Positions 26,975 through 36,272 of a DNA stretch of 64,000 nt are shown in pieces. The stretch's first letter is position 1. Each line of letters starts with the position of its first letter. This DNA is from Akkermansia muciniphila (GTDB lineage: Bacteria; Verrucomicrobiota; Verrucomicrobiia; Verrucomicrobiales; Akkermansiaceae), in assembly GCA_945901795.1 (NCBI GenBank), contig CAMDLP010000005.1, forward strand, positions 29,575-93,574, written 5' to 3'. Position numbers and translations under genes: made by a program. The notes under the pieces are model-generated. The model was not told where the DNA came from, ran no database searches, and saw only the letters and a program-made list of their open reading frames with translations.

Positions 26975-27111
26975 AGGAATTATCGGGATTAACAGCCCCT
27001 TGGATGACTTCAGCGGGCTTGGGATGCAACTCGATTTTTTCGGAAATTCAGATTCGGCTTTCGCACTGGTCAAGTCGGAGTCCCCGTTCTAAAAATGCCC
27101 CCGCACCCGTC

Positions 27112-28212
27112 ATGACACCCAACCCACCTCCATCCCCCGAAGGATCATCCCTTCCTCCGCGACATCGCCCGAAGATGGGTGATCTGGTCAAGGATACGAC
27201 CGAGCTGGATTTGTGGGCCTTCGACGAGCCGACCGGACCGGACGAGCAGGACAAGGGAGGCGCTCCAAGCCGGCCTGCTCGCTCCGTGGGAATTCCTGCT
27301 TCCCGCAGTTCGGGGAGCGTGAAGAAGCGGGCGGCCAGCGATTCGCTGAAATCCGAGGAATCGCCGCCACCGCAGAATTCAGGGACCGAGGAGCGCATCC
27401 AGATCGATGTCAGCAACAAGCGCCCGAGATCCCAACCGGTATCAAGTCCGGTGCACCGTGCGAAGCTTCGCGGCGAATTTGACGAGCTCGACGTGGGAAA
27501 CGAGCCGGAACCATCTCCCGAGCCCGCGCCGGTTTCCGTTAGTGAGATTGCGCCGCCGGAGCCGGCCATCGAGGAAATCGTTGAGGAAACTCCGGCGGTT
27601 GTGATTCCGCCGGTGGTTGAGCAGGACGAGTTTTCCCCGCGGATCCGGGAAAACGCCGAGCCCGTTTCCTTGCGCCCGCATCTGGGTCTTTCCAAGGTGG
27701 AGCGGATCGGTCTGGCGGGATTGCTGGGAGTGCTGCTGATCGGCGGGGGAGTGGTTTATTTCAAAGCCATCCACCGCTTGCCCGCGGGGGCCGGGCGTTT
27801 GCTGGAGAACGATTTCCCGGTCAAGGGCGCACACCTAACAATCGCTTCCGCCGACACTTACTGGCGCGCCCCGATCACCGATGGTGCTTATGTCGAAACC
27901 GTCCGCCGCGGCACCCAGCTGGTGCCGGTGGTCGATCTAACGGTGAAAAGCGGCCCGGCCGCAGTCCGGGTGTTTTTCCGTAACAGCGACGGCGACGTCA
28001 TCGGCGACGCGGTGACCCGCACCATCCATGCTGGGGCCTCGCTGGAGGTGGCCGCCACCGCCGGCTTTGAGGACGTGGGGATGCACGCCGCCTACCGCAC
28101 CGGACAAAGCAAGCCGTGGACGGTGCAGGTCTATGAGGCTCCTTCCGAAAATTCGCCGGGGCCTGCTTTCAAAAAGCTTTTCGAAATGAACATCTCCACC
28201 GACCGCCGCTGA
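27112..28212 (+). CDS. Hypothetical single-pass membrane protein with disordered N-terminus
   Basis: I do not recognise a named family. From the ATG at 27112 the protein has 366 aa: about 200 residues rich in Pro, Ser, Arg and Glu that are probably disordered and cytoplasmic, one transmembrane segment (IGLAGLLGVLLIGGGVVYF), and a C-terminal domain of about 130 residues (FPVKGAHLTIASADTYWRAPITD...) likely in the periplasm. It is 12 bases upstream of hemQ, so the two may be co-transcribed. The track start at 27004 lacks support. Confidence 0.7.
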   Translation: MTPNPPPSPEGSSLPPRHRPKMGDLVKDTTELDLWAFDEPTGPDEQDKGGAPSRPARSVGIPASRSSGSVKKRAASDSLKSEESPPPQNSGTEERIQIDVSNKRPRSQPVSSPVHRAKLRGEFDELDVGNEPEPSPEPAPVSVSEIAPPEPAIEEIVEETPAVVIPPVVEQDEFSPRIRENAEPVSLRPHLGLSKVERIGLAGLLGVLLIGGGVVYFKAIHRLPAGAGRLLENDFPVKGAHLTIASADTYWRAPITDGAYVETVRRGTQLVPVVDLTVKSGPAAVRVFFRNSDGDVIGDAVTRTIHAGASLEVAATAGFEDVGMHAAYRTGQSKPWTVQVYEAPSENSPGPAFKKLFEMNISTDRR

Positions 28213-28224
28213 ATTTCCACCGCC

Positions 28225-29052
28225 ATGACCAATCAAGAAGTCACTCCGCTCGTGCCCAGGGAAGGCTGGCACGTCATGCATTTGTTCTATCACGTCGATC
28301 ACGCGCAATGGGCGCTTTACAGCGACGAGGAGCAGCGCCAAGCCAAGACCCGCCTCACCGAACTGGTGCAGGAAATCCGCGCCACGCCGGACACGCACCT
28401 GTTGATTTTCTCCGTCGCGACTCCGAAGGCGGACCTCGGCTTCATGCTGCTGACGCCGGACCTGCAGGTGGCTAACATGTTTGAAAAACAGCTCAGTCTT
28501 TCCCTCGGGCCGGAGATTCTCAGTCCGACGTATTCCTACCTTTCCCAAACCGAGAGCTCGGAATACACCACCAGCCGCGAGCAATATGCGGCGGAAACTT
28601 TGGGCACCGAGGAAGGTCTCGTCGAGGGGACGCCCGAGTTCGAAGCCGGGCTCAAGGCCTTCGACGAGCGGATGGCGCACTATCTCAAACACCGGCTCTA
28701 TCCGGTCCTGCCCGACTGGCCAGTGATTTGTTTCTACCCGATGTCCAAGCGCCGCAACGGCGGGGACAACTGGTATGCGCTCGATTTCGAAGCCCGCAAG
28801 AAATTGATGGCTGGCCATGCTCGCGTGGGGCGCACTTATTCCGGTAGGATTCTCCAGCTCATCACCGGCTCGACCGGTCTCGATGAATTCGAATGGTGCG
28901 TCACCCTGCTGGCTAAGGACACCATCGACATCAAGTCGATTGTTTATGAAATGCGCTTCGACGAGGTCACCGCGCGCTACGGCGAGTTCGGGGATTTCTA
29001 CATCGGTATGCAGCTGCCGCTCGATGTGTTGTTCCGGCGGATCTGCCTCTGA
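28225..29052 (+). CDS. hemQ: HemQ / coproheme decarboxylase (chlorite dismutase-like)
   Basis: The 275-aa protein is a heme-binding ferredoxin-like-fold enzyme of the chlorite-dismutase superfamily. HemQ (ChdC) decarboxylates coproheme to heme b in the coproporphyrin-dependent pathway. The catalytic region is present: YPMSKRRNGGDNWYALDF, ARKKLMAGHARVGRTYSG (heme-ligand His) and GSTGLDEFEWCVTLLAKD, followed by EMRFDEVTARYGEFGDFYIG. No Arg typical of true chlorite dismutase is apparent. A strong bidirectional terminator follows. Confidence 0.9.
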   Translation: MTNQEVTPLVPREGWHVMHLFYHVDHAQWALYSDEEQRQAKTRLTELVQEIRATPDTHLLIFSVATPKADLGFMLLTPDLQVANMFEKQLSLSLGPEILSPTYSYLSQTESSEYTTSREQYAAETLGTEEGLVEGTPEFEAGLKAFDERMAHYLKHRLYPVLPDWPVICFYPMSKRRNGGDNWYALDFEARKKLMAGHARVGRTYSGRILQLITGSTGLDEFEWCVTLLAKDTIDIKSIVYEMRFDEVTARYGEFGDFYIGMQLPLDVLFRRICL

Positions 29053-29063
29053 TTTCAAACACG

Positions 29064-29101
29064 AAAAAGCCCGGCTCCAGTGATGGAGCCGGGCTTTTTT
29101 T
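29064..29101. terminator. Bidirectional terminator between hemQ and tsf
   Basis: aaaaagcccggctcc and ggagccgggcttttttt form a near-perfect hairpin with A and T runs on the two sides, serving the convergent hemQ (+) and tsf (-) transcripts. Confidence 0.95.
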
Positions 29102-29111
29102 GTGAATCCAA

Positions 29112-29978
29112 TTATTCGCCGAGTCCGAAGCGGACGAAGCGGGTGACGGTGAGGGTGTCGCCGAGTTCCTTGCCCTTGGCTTCTAGCAGGGCGGAGACCT
29201 TGATGTCGGAGTCCTTCACGAATCCTTGCTCGAGGAAGCAGCTTTCGGCGAAGAACTTGCCGATTTGACCCTTGAGGATGTTTTCGATGATGTTCGCGGG
29301 CTTGCCTTCCGCGAGGAGGCGAGTGCGGAAAATGTCGAGCTCGTTGTCCACCACGGATTGCGGGATGTCGTCGCGGGAAAGTCCCTTGGGCGCGCAGGCC
29401 GCGATGTGTAGCGTCAGGTCCTTGATGAGTTCCTTGAAGCTCTCGGTGTTGCGGGTTTCAGGCTGGGTGGTGCCCACCTCGATGAGCACGCCGACCTTGC
29501 CACCGAGGTGGATGTAGGAGGCGACGACACCGCCGGTGGCTGCGTCGTAGCGGACGTATTTGCGGAATTGAAGGTTCTCGCCGACTTCGCCGACCTTCGC
29601 CTTGATCGTGTCATCGAGGGATTGCTCGCCGTGTTGATGGGCGAGGGCGGCGTCGAGATCCGCAACGGTGGAGGCGGCGAGTGCGTCTGCGATGTCACCG
29701 ACGAAGGCTTGGAAGCTCTCGTTTTTGGAGACGAAGTCGGTTTCGCAGTTCACTTCTAGCAGGAGGCCGGAGGTGGCATCCGCGTTGATGCGGGCGGTGA
29801 TGACGCCTTCATTGGCGGCGCGGTCGGCCATCTTGCTGGACTTCATGATGCCTCGCTCGCGAAGGAGCTTGATGGAGGCTTCGATGTCGCCGTTGGTTTC
29901 GGTGAGGACTTTCTTGCAGTCCATCATGGGGGCGCTGGTTTTATCGCGGAGTTCTTTGACGATTGATGCGGTGATCAT
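29112..29978 (-). CDS. tsf: Translation elongation factor Ts
   Basis: EF-Ts is the guanine-nucleotide exchange factor of EF-Tu. The 288-aa protein has the N-terminal UBA-like domain with VKELRDKTSAPMMDCKKVLTETNGDIEASIKLLRERG and the core LLEVNCETDFVSKNESF, then MHIAACAPKGLSRDDIP-type and GKFFAESCFLEQGFVKD segments. It follows rpsB with 77 bases between, which contain an intergenic hairpin. Confidence 0.97.
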   Translation of the reverse strand: MITASIVKELRDKTSAPMMDCKKVLTETNGDIEASIKLLRERGIMKSSKMADRAANEGVITARINADATSGLLLEVNCETDFVSKNESFQAFVGDIADALAASTVADLDAALAHQHGEQSLDDTIKAKVGEVGENLQFRKYVRYDAATGGVVASYIHLGGKVGVLIEVGTTQPETRNTESFKELIKDLTLHIAACAPKGLSRDDIPQSVVDNELDIFRTRLLAEGKPANIIENILKGQIGKFFAESCFLEQGFVKDSDIKVSALLEAKGKELGDTLTVTRFVRFGLGE

Positions 29979-30005
29979 TTGAAAATTTTAGTGAGTGGTA
30001 GAGAG

Positions 30006-30042
30006 GAAAAACGGGCGCCCCGTCGCGAGACAGGACGCCCGG
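30006..30042 (-). terminator. Intergenic terminator-like hairpin between rpsB and tsf
   Basis: On the minus strand cgggcgtcc and gggcgcccg pair (one U-G wobble) around a loop and are followed by TTTTTCC. It lies between rpsB and tsf and may reduce tsf expression relative to rpsB. Confidence 0.65.
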
Positions 30043-30055
30043 TGTGAGTGAGGAT

Positions 30056-30739
30056 TTAGTTTTTGCGGCCGGCGACCATGGCATCTACCAGATTCTGGAG
30101 GATGAGGCGGATCGAGCGGATCGCGTCGTCGTTGCCCGGGATCGGGAATTGGACGAGGGCCGGGTCGGCGTTGGTATCGACGAGGGCGATGATCGGGATG
30201 TTCAAGCGGCGGGCTTCGGCCACGGCGATGGTTTCGCGGGCGGAGTCGACGATGACCACAGCGTCAGGCTTCTTGTCCATGTCGCGCACACCGCGGAGGT
30301 TGCGGAGGAGCTTTTCGCGCTCGCGGCCGAGGGCGGCGAGTTCCTTTTTCGACATGGCCTTGAATTCAGGCTGCTTCTCGATGTTTTCGAGATACTTGAG
30401 GCGCTCGACCGACTTGCGGACGGTGAGGCTGTTGGTGAGCATGCCGCCCAACCAGCGATGGTTGACGTAGTGTTGGCCGGTCGCTTCTGCGGCTTCGCGG
30501 ATGGCATCCTGGGCTTGGCGCTTGCAGCCGACGAAGAGGACTTTCTTGCCCTTGCCGACGAGGTCGGCGAGGAAATCGGAGGCTTTATCGAGCTGCTGGA
30601 CGGTTTTTTCCAGGTCGATGATGTAGATTCCGCCTTTGTCCTTCATGAGGAAGGGCTTCATGCGCGGATTCCATTTCTTGGTTTGGTGCCCGTAGTGGAC
30701 GCCGGCGTCCACCATTTCGTTGATGAGTTCGTTGATCAT
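30056..30739 (-). CDS. rpsB: 30S ribosomal protein S2
   Basis: S2 binds near the head-body junction of the small subunit. The start [32 protein letters not shown] and [41 protein letters not shown] and [12 protein letters not shown] are all canonical. Length 227 aa is on the short side but complete. It is the first gene of rpsB-tsf, and a 240-base upstream region holds a candidate promoter and probably a regulatory leader. Confidence 0.97.
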   Translation of the reverse strand: MINELINEMVDAGVHYGHQTKKWNPRMKPFLMKDKGGIYIIDLEKTVQQLDKASDFLADLVGKGKKVLFVGCKRQAQDAIREAAEATGQHYVNHRWLGGMLTNSLTVRKSVERLKYLENIEKQPEFKAMSKKELAALGREREKLLRNLRGVRDMDKKPDAVVIVDSARETIAVAEARRLNIPIIALVDTNADPALVQFPIPGNDDAIRSIRLILQNLVDAMVAGRKN

Positions 30740-30852
30740 GTTGTGTTCTGTTTTTCCCGCCTTGAATCAGGACGGGCGATTTTTGAAGATTTGCCGCATG
30801 GAATCCCTCCGGATCTTCGTTGGTGAGTAAGGCGGCTTGAAGAGGGAGGCGG

Positions 30853-30881
30853 GAAATAGGGAACCGGCCCGGACTTGGCAA
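30853..30881 (-). promoter_or_regulatory. Possible sigma-70 promoter of rpsB-tsf
   Basis: On the minus strand TTGCCA and TATTTC are spaced by 17 bases, about 115 bases before the rpsB start. The -10 is weak. The leader between also holds a small cccgtcc/ggcggg hairpin. Low-confidence prediction. Confidence 0.3.
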
Positions 30882-30980
30882 GGGAAATTCAAAGTAGTGT
30901 CGGCGACTGAGCAAAAGTGGAGAGCTTTTCCTGATCGTTAAGGCGTCTTAAAGACGGTATTCGGCGAGGATGTCGGGGCC

Positions 30981-31567
30981 TCACTGCCGGCGAATGTCTC
31001 GTAACGTCTCCGCCACGCGGATTGGATCAGAGCGCATTCGTTTCTCCTCCAGCCATTGCAAAATCTGTTGCCGAGCTTCCGCCTTCCCGTCACTGCCCGT
31101 AGGCCAGTTATTCTTTTCTGCATACTAATCGAAGTCTCTCTTCCGCTCGCCAATGATCGAGCGAAGATCGTAAATGAGTTCCCTTTTGGAAACCGTATCC
31201 AGCTTTTCGATCGCACCGCGCGCCAAAAGAAAACGCGCACCTTCGAGATTCCCGCTCCTCGCTGCCGCATACAACGGAGATCTCCCGTTCTCATCAGGGA
31301 TATCGACGGGCAATCCCGATTTTAAAAGAAACTCCATGATTGGGATGTGACCCAGCGCCGCCGCCATGTGCATGGCCGTGCCGCCATCCCCTTTGAACGC
31401 AGGGTCGCCACCCTCCTCAACCAGCAGTTCAACCAAAGACAAATCCCCGCTGAAGCATGCATTGGTGATCGCCGTATCGCCAAACCCATCCGGCTGATTG
31501 ATCTTCGCGCCATGTTCCAACAGCCACCACCAGCACCAGAAGCTCCCTATCTCTGATCTGGCAAAGG
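30981..31567 (-). pseudogene. Ankyrin-repeat gene remnant with in-frame amber codon
   Basis: The open frame from about 31567 reads WWWLLEHGAKINQPDGFGDTAITNA and then at least three ankyrin repeats (GGTAMHMAAALGHIPIMEFLLKSG, GRSPLYAAARSGNLEGARFLLARG). It begins in mid-repeat with no ATG. It hits a TAG (31122-31124) after RKRDFD, but the same frame continues sensibly as YAEKNNWPTGSDGKAEARQQILQWLEEKRMR... to a TGA at 30981. The gene is therefore 5' truncated and amber-interrupted. A TTG at 31520 could still start a 131-aa product. Confidence 0.7.
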
Positions 31568-31690
31568 ATCATGCTTCACTTCCTCGGCTGAGTAGATTTT
31601 CGCCGGACTTTCCAAGCGCCGGGTGAGCGCCCTCAACAGCGCCCTCAACAGCGCTTGCACTCCGCCGGGGATTCCCGTAGGAAACCCCCG

Positions 31691-32296
31691 ATGAAACGCC
31701 GACTCGCCCTCATTTCCCTCGTTCTATTTACAATGCTTCCCTCTTGTCAACCTGCCAAGGAAGCGGAAAAACCCGCCTCAACGCCCGTCACCGTCAAGGC
31801 CGCGAAAGTCAGCCTGAAAACCAACGAAGGCGACATTGTCCTCGAACTGAACGCGGAAAATGCCCCCGTCACGGTCGCCAATTTCCTCGGCTACGTGAAC
31901 AAGAAACACTACGACGGCACGGTCTTCCACCGCGTCATCGACGGCTTCATGATCCAAGGCGGCGGCTTCAAACTGGACGGCGGAAACCTCGTCGAGCAGG
32001 AAACCGGCAAGGGCATCGTCAACGAAGGCCAGAACGGCCTCAAGAACGAACGCGGCACCATCGCCATGGCGCGCACCAGCGACCCGAACAGCGCGACCGC
32101 CCAGTTCTTCATCAACGTGGTGGACAACGCCATGCTCAACTACCCGAGCAACGGCGGCTACGCCGTGTTCGGCAAAGTCGTCGAAGGCATGGAGGTGGTG
32201 GACAAGATCAAGGCGGTCAAAACCCGTGCCGACGCGCGCCTCGGCGGCGATGTGCCAGTGGAGCCCGTGACCATCACCTCCGCCACCGCCGAGTGA
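31691..32296 (+). CDS. Lipoprotein cyclophilin-type peptidyl-prolyl isomerase
   Basis: From the ATG at 31691 (201 aa) the protein has a lipoprotein signal ([14 protein letters not shown]) and a cyclophilin domain: [47 protein letters not shown], with the catalytic Arg in FHRVI, then [19 protein letters not shown]. It is a periplasmic proline-isomerase foldase. A short direct repeat (gccctcaacagc, twice, near 31629) lies upstream. Confidence 0.92.
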   Translation: MKRRLALISLVLFTMLPSCQPAKEAEKPASTPVTVKAAKVSLKTNEGDIVLELNAENAPVTVANFLGYVNKKHYDGTVFHRVIDGFMIQGGGFKLDGGNLVEQETGKGIVNEGQNGLKNERGTIAMARTSDPNSATAQFFINVVDNAMLNYPSNGGYAVFGKVVEGMEVVDKIKAVKTRADARLGGDVPVEPVTITSATAE

Positions 32297-32317
32297 CGCG
32301 CCCCTAACCGCCGCCGC

Positions 32318-33061
32318 ATGCAACTCTGGCTCTGCCCGCTCGTCGCCTTTCTGCTAGGCTCGATCCCTTTCGGCCTGATCATTTCCAGGATCAAGGGGGT
32401 TAACATCCGCGAGCACGGCTCGGGCAACATCGGCGCGACCAACGTGCTGCGGATCGTCGGCAAGAAATACGGCGTCACCTGCCTGCTGCTCGACGCGCTG
32501 AAGGGATTCATCCCGGTGGTGATCGCGGTCAATTTGATCCAGATCGAAGGTAAAAAAGTCGGCTTGTTCCACATCGGCGGACTGGATTCGCTCGCGCTGG
32601 TCCTCCCCGTCGCCGCGCAGTTCAAGGGCCAGCTCCTCCATGTCATCACCGCGCTGGCGGCGGTGCTCGGCCACAACTACTCGCCATGGGTCGGCTTCAA
32701 GGGCGGCAAGGGCATCGCCACTTCCGCCGGAGTTTTGTTAGCCCTGATGCCGGCCGGCGTGGTCTTGCTGATCATCGTCTGGGTCGCCGTGTTCGCGGTC
32801 AGCCGCTACGTCTCGCTGGCAAGCATCATCGCCGCCGCGTCGCTGCCGCTCATCACCCATTACGGAGCCCGTTTCCACCACATCAACAACGACAAATCCC
32901 TGTCAACCTTGTGGCAGGCGGGCACCTGGAACAAACCGTTGTTCTTCTTCAGCCTGGTCCTCGCGATCCTCGCCATTTGGAAACACCGGACCAACATCCA
33001 GCGGCTGCTCGCAGGCACCGAGCACCGTTTCACCCGCAAGCCCAAACCCGGCGATGTCTGA
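32318..33061 (+). CDS. plsY: Glycerol-3-phosphate acyltransferase PlsY
   Basis: PlsY transfers the acyl group from acyl-phosphate to glycerol-3-phosphate in the inner membrane, the first step of phospholipid synthesis. The 247-aa multi-pass protein has the three active-site loops: LGSIPFGLIIS with GVNIREHGSGNIGATNVLR, GHNYSPWVGFKGGKGIATSAG, and the WKHRTNIQRLLAGTEHR end. It overlaps gpsA by 8 bases, so the two steps handling glycerol-3-phosphate are coupled. Confidence 0.95.
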   Translation: MQLWLCPLVAFLLGSIPFGLIISRIKGVNIREHGSGNIGATNVLRIVGKKYGVTCLLLDALKGFIPVVIAVNLIQIEGKKVGLFHIGGLDSLALVLPVAAQFKGQLLHVITALAAVLGHNYSPWVGFKGGKGIATSAGVLLALMPAGVVLLIIVWVAVFAVSRYVSLASIIAAASLPLITHYGARFHHINNDKSLSTLWQAGTWNKPLFFFSLVLAILAIWKHRTNIQRLLAGTEHRFTRKPKPGDV

Positions 33062-34064
33062 ATCCAAGCTCACGTCCGCCGCCGTCCTGGGTTCCGGTTC
33101 GTTCGGCACCGCCATCGCCAAGCTGCTCTCACCCCGGCTCGACCGCATCGACCTGATAGGCCGCGATTGCGAGACGGCGGAAACCATCAACCGCGAGCAC
33201 CGGAACCCACACTACTTGAGCGACATCGCGCTCGACGAAAACGTCTACGCCTCCTGCGACCTGGCGGACGCGCTGGCCCACCCGTTGGTCATTTTCGCCG
33301 TCCCCACCTCCGCCACCCGCGAGACCGCCCGCAAGCTGGCCGCCGCCGGACTGCCTGAGCAAACCATCCTTCTTTCCTGCGCGAAAGGCATCGAGAAACA
33401 CACCGGCGACCGCATGAGCCAGATCCTGCGCGAGATCTTCCCGGCCAATCCGATCGCCGTCCTGTCAGGCCCTAACCACGCCGAGGAAATCGCCACCGGC
33501 ATGGCCACCTGCGCGGTCATCGGCTCGGAGGACCACAACCTCGCCGTCCGGCTCCAGGACCTTTTCACGCTGCCCCATTTCCGCTCCTACACCAGCGACG
33601 ACCTCGCCGGCATCGAGTTCGGCGGCGCGGTGAAGAACGTTTACGCCATCGCCGCCGGCATGGCCCACGGCCTCGGCCTGGGAGACAACGCGGTGGCCGC
33701 CCTCGTCACCCGCGCCCTGGCGGAAATGACCCGCCTCGGCACCGCGCTCGGCGGCCGGCTGGAAACCTTCGCCGGGCTTTCCGGCGTCGGCGACCTCATC
33801 GTCACCTGTTTCTCCGAGCACTCGCGCAACCACCGCGTCGGCCTCGCGCTGGGCGGCGGCAAGACCCTGGAAGAAGCCGTCGCCGCGCTCGGCATGGTCG
33901 CGGAAGGCGTGCCTAACACCCTGTCGATCCATGAGGCCGCCCGCCGCGTCGGCGTCCGCACGCCGATCATCGACTCCGTTTACAGCATCCTCTACGAAGG
34001 CAAGTCCGCCCCGCTCGCGATGCAGGACCTTCTCACCCGCGACAAGCGCCCCGAACACAGCTGA
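33054..34064 (+). CDS. gpsA: NAD(P)-dependent glycerol-3-phosphate dehydrogenase
   Basis: GpsA reduces dihydroxyacetone phosphate to the glycerol-3-phosphate used by PlsY. The 336-aa protein has the Rossmann motif VLGSGSFGTAIAKLL, the GPNHAEEIA segment, the catalytic Lys in FGGAVKNVYAIAAGMAHGLGLGDN, and the FAGLSGVGDLIVTCFSEHSRNHRVG block. It lies 3 bases before the DedA gene. Confidence 0.96.
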   Translation: MSESKLTSAAVLGSGSFGTAIAKLLSPRLDRIDLIGRDCETAETINREHRNPHYLSDIALDENVYASCDLADALAHPLVIFAVPTSATRETARKLAAAGLPEQTILLSCAKGIEKHTGDRMSQILREIFPANPIAVLSGPNHAEEIATGMATCAVIGSEDHNLAVRLQDLFTLPHFRSYTSDDLAGIEFGGAVKNVYAIAAGMAHGLGLGDNAVAALVTRALAEMTRLGTALGGRLETFAGLSGVGDLIVTCFSEHSRNHRVGLALGGGKTLEEAVAALGMVAEGVPNTLSIHEAARRVGVRTPIIDSVYSILYEGKSAPLAMQDLLTRDKRPEHS

Positions 34065-34067
34065 CCC

Positions 34068-34724
34068 ATGACTGAAATTCTCGACCTTTTTTTACATCTT
34101 CCCGACCATCTCAGTGAATTCATCCGTGCCCACGGCATGTTGATTTACGGACTCCTTTTCCTGATTATTTTCTGTGAGACAGGCCTCGTTGTAACGCCCT
34201 TCCTGCCCGGCGACTCGTTGATTTTCGCCATCGGCGCGCTGGCTGCGGACCCCTTGTCGGGCCTGAATATCTGGATCTCCGCCGCGGTATTGCTAGTCGC
34301 CGCGATCCTCGGCGACACGGTCAACTACTGGATCGGCCGGAAATTCGGCGGCTGGATGATGTGGAAATTCCCGCGAATCGTGAAGCCCGGCCACATCGCG
34401 AAAACCAACGAGTTCTTCACCCGCTACGGAGGAAAAACCATCATCATCGCCCGCTTCGTCCCCATCGTCCGGACCTTCGCGCCCTTCGTCGCCGGCACGG
34501 GAGAAATGGAATACCGCCGCTTCATGTTCTTCAACGTGACCGGCGCGCTGCTGTGGGTCGGTCTCATTTTACCCGCCGGTTGGTTCTTCGGAAACATCCC
34601 AGTGGTGAAGCAGAACTTCGAACTCGTTGTCCTCGGAATCATCGTGATTTCCGTGCTGCCGATGGTCTTCGAAATCGCTCGCGCCAAGCTGAAAAAGCAG
34701 CCCCAAATCGAGCCCGCCGAGTGA
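34068..34724 (+). CDS. DedA-family (SNARE-associated) membrane protein
   Basis: The 218-aa protein has the DedA signatures FCETGLVVTPFLPGDSLIFAIGALA, GDTVNYWIGRKFG, FTRYGGKTIIIARFVPIVRTFAPFVAGTGEMEYRRF and several transmembrane segments. DedA proteins recycle undecaprenyl phosphate or move lipids across the inner membrane. Co-location with plsY and gpsA fits a membrane-lipid role. Confidence 0.93.
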   Translation: MTEILDLFLHLPDHLSEFIRAHGMLIYGLLFLIIFCETGLVVTPFLPGDSLIFAIGALAADPLSGLNIWISAAVLLVAAILGDTVNYWIGRKFGGWMMWKFPRIVKPGHIAKTNEFFTRYGGKTIIIARFVPIVRTFAPFVAGTGEMEYRRFMFFNVTGALLWVGLILPAGWFFGNIPVVKQNFELVVLGIIVISVLPMVFEIARAKLKKQPQIEPAE

Positions 34725-34903
34725 ACCCACTACTTGCGACACGAATGCGTTTAAACGCCTCAACCCCTTGTGATAGGTTTTTTAGCGGTATTTTCTCTGG
34801 ACAAAATTTCCCGAAAAGATACTTCGGTGGAGATTTGGAAATGGCGAAAAGCCGATCCCGCCTGCCACGCCCGGATAAGATTAAAAAAACAAGCACCACA
34901 CCC

Positions 34904-36256
34904 ATGAACACCCGCACCATCCTGGCCCTAGGCCTCAGCTCCCTTTTCACCGCCACCGCATTTGCCGCGGACGATGACGGCCTCACACCCGCCCCGTCCG
35001 ATCAAGCCGCGCCAGCCAAAGCCATTCCCGACCGCTACATCGTCGAGCTGCGTGCCGGCGTGAACCCGCGCGCGGTCGCACCGGCGCACGGAGTCGTGCC
35101 GGAGTTCGTCTATCAAAAAGCGGTCAACGGCTTTGCAGGCCATGTCCCGCCGGGCCGCCTCGCCGCTCTAGCGGCGGATCAGCGCGTGCTGCGCGTCGTG
35201 CCGAATCGCACGGTGTTCGCGATCGCCAGGCCCTCCACGGGCGGTGATGGTGGTGGTGGACAAGTCGTGCCCGAAGGCGTGAAGCGCATCGGCGCGGCTC
35301 CCGGTAGCCTTGCTTACAATGGCACCGGCGTGGGAGTCGCGGTGGTGGATACGGGAGTGGATTACAATCATGCCGACCTCCAACCGCTGGGCATTGGATC
35401 TTACTCCGCGTTTGCCGGCACGGCGCAAGATGACAACGGCCACGGCACGCACGTCGCCGGAACCATCGCCGCGCGCAACAATGCGGTCGGCGTGGTCGGC
35501 GTCGCCCCGTCCGCGACCATTTACGGCGTGAAGGTTCTCGACGCCTCCGGCAGCGGCAGCGAAGCGGGAGTGATCGCCGGACTCGATTGGGTGGCGGCGA
35601 ACGCCGCGTTGGTGACGCCACGGATCCGTGTCGTGAACATGAGCCTCGGCCGCCCGGGCACGCTCGGCGACAACCCCACCCAGCGGACAGCGATTCAGAA
35701 TCTCGTCGCCGGCGGCATCGCCGTCATCGTCGCCGCGGGTAACGACGCCACGCTGGAAGTCTCGCAGCAAGTCCCCGCCACCTATCCGGAGGTCATCGCC
35801 ATCGCGAGCACGACCGCAAAGGCAGGTACTAACGCTAACCGCAACTTCAGCGGCGTCATCGGCGCGGACACGGCGTCCTATTTCACCTCGGATGGAGCGT
35901 TCAACGCCACCACCGGCATCGGCGTGAGTATTTCCGCCCCGGGAGCGACTCAGGAAAACATCAGCAAGGCGGGCTTTCTCGAGTCCGTCGGAATCCTGTC
36001 CACCAAGCTCGGCGGCGGAACGACCAGCATGTCGGGAACCAGCATGGCGTGCCCGCACACCGCCGGCGTGGCGGCCCTCGTCTGGCAGAAGGCGCTGGTC
36101 CTCGGCCAAACGGTGACTCCGGAGCAGATCCGCAGCCGCATCCGCAGCAGTGCCAGCAACATCGGCAGCGCCCCTTTCAACAGCCCCACCAGCAGCTACA
36201 CCTTCGACGGCGTGCGCGAAGGCGTGCTCTCCGCACCCGGCGCGCTTGCACCTTAA
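34904..36256 (+). CDS. Secreted subtilisin-family (S8) serine protease
   Basis: From the ATG at 34904 the protein has 450 aa: signal peptide (LALGLSSLFTATAFA), an I9-type inhibitory propeptide (PDRYIVELRAGV... VNGFAGHVPPGRLAAL), and a full catalytic domain with Asp in VAVVDTGVDYNHADL, His in DDNGHGTHVAGTIA, the oxyanion Asn region VIVAAGND, and Ser in SGTSMACPHTAGVAAL. It ends soon after the catalytic domain with no C-terminal anchor. The track ORF beginning at 34361 merely reads through dedA. Confidence 0.93.
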   Translation: MNTRTILALGLSSLFTATAFAADDDGLTPAPSDQAAPAKAIPDRYIVELRAGVNPRAVAPAHGVVPEFVYQKAVNGFAGHVPPGRLAALAADQRVLRVVPNRTVFAIARPSTGGDGGGGQVVPEGVKRIGAAPGSLAYNGTGVGVAVVDTGVDYNHADLQPLGIGSYSAFAGTAQDDNGHGTHVAGTIAARNNAVGVVGVAPSATIYGVKVLDASGSGSEAGVIAGLDWVAANAALVTPRIRVVNMSLGRPGTLGDNPTQRTAIQNLVAGGIAVIVAAGNDATLEVSQQVPATYPEVIAIASTTAKAGTNANRNFSGVIGADTASYFTSDGAFNATTGIGVSISAPGATQENISKAGFLESVGILSTKLGGGTTSMSGTSMACPHTAGVAALVWQKALVLGQTVTPEQIRSRIRSSASNIGSAPFNSPTSSYTFDGVREGVLSAPGALAP

Positions 36257-36272
36257 TCCCGCGCTTTTCCCA

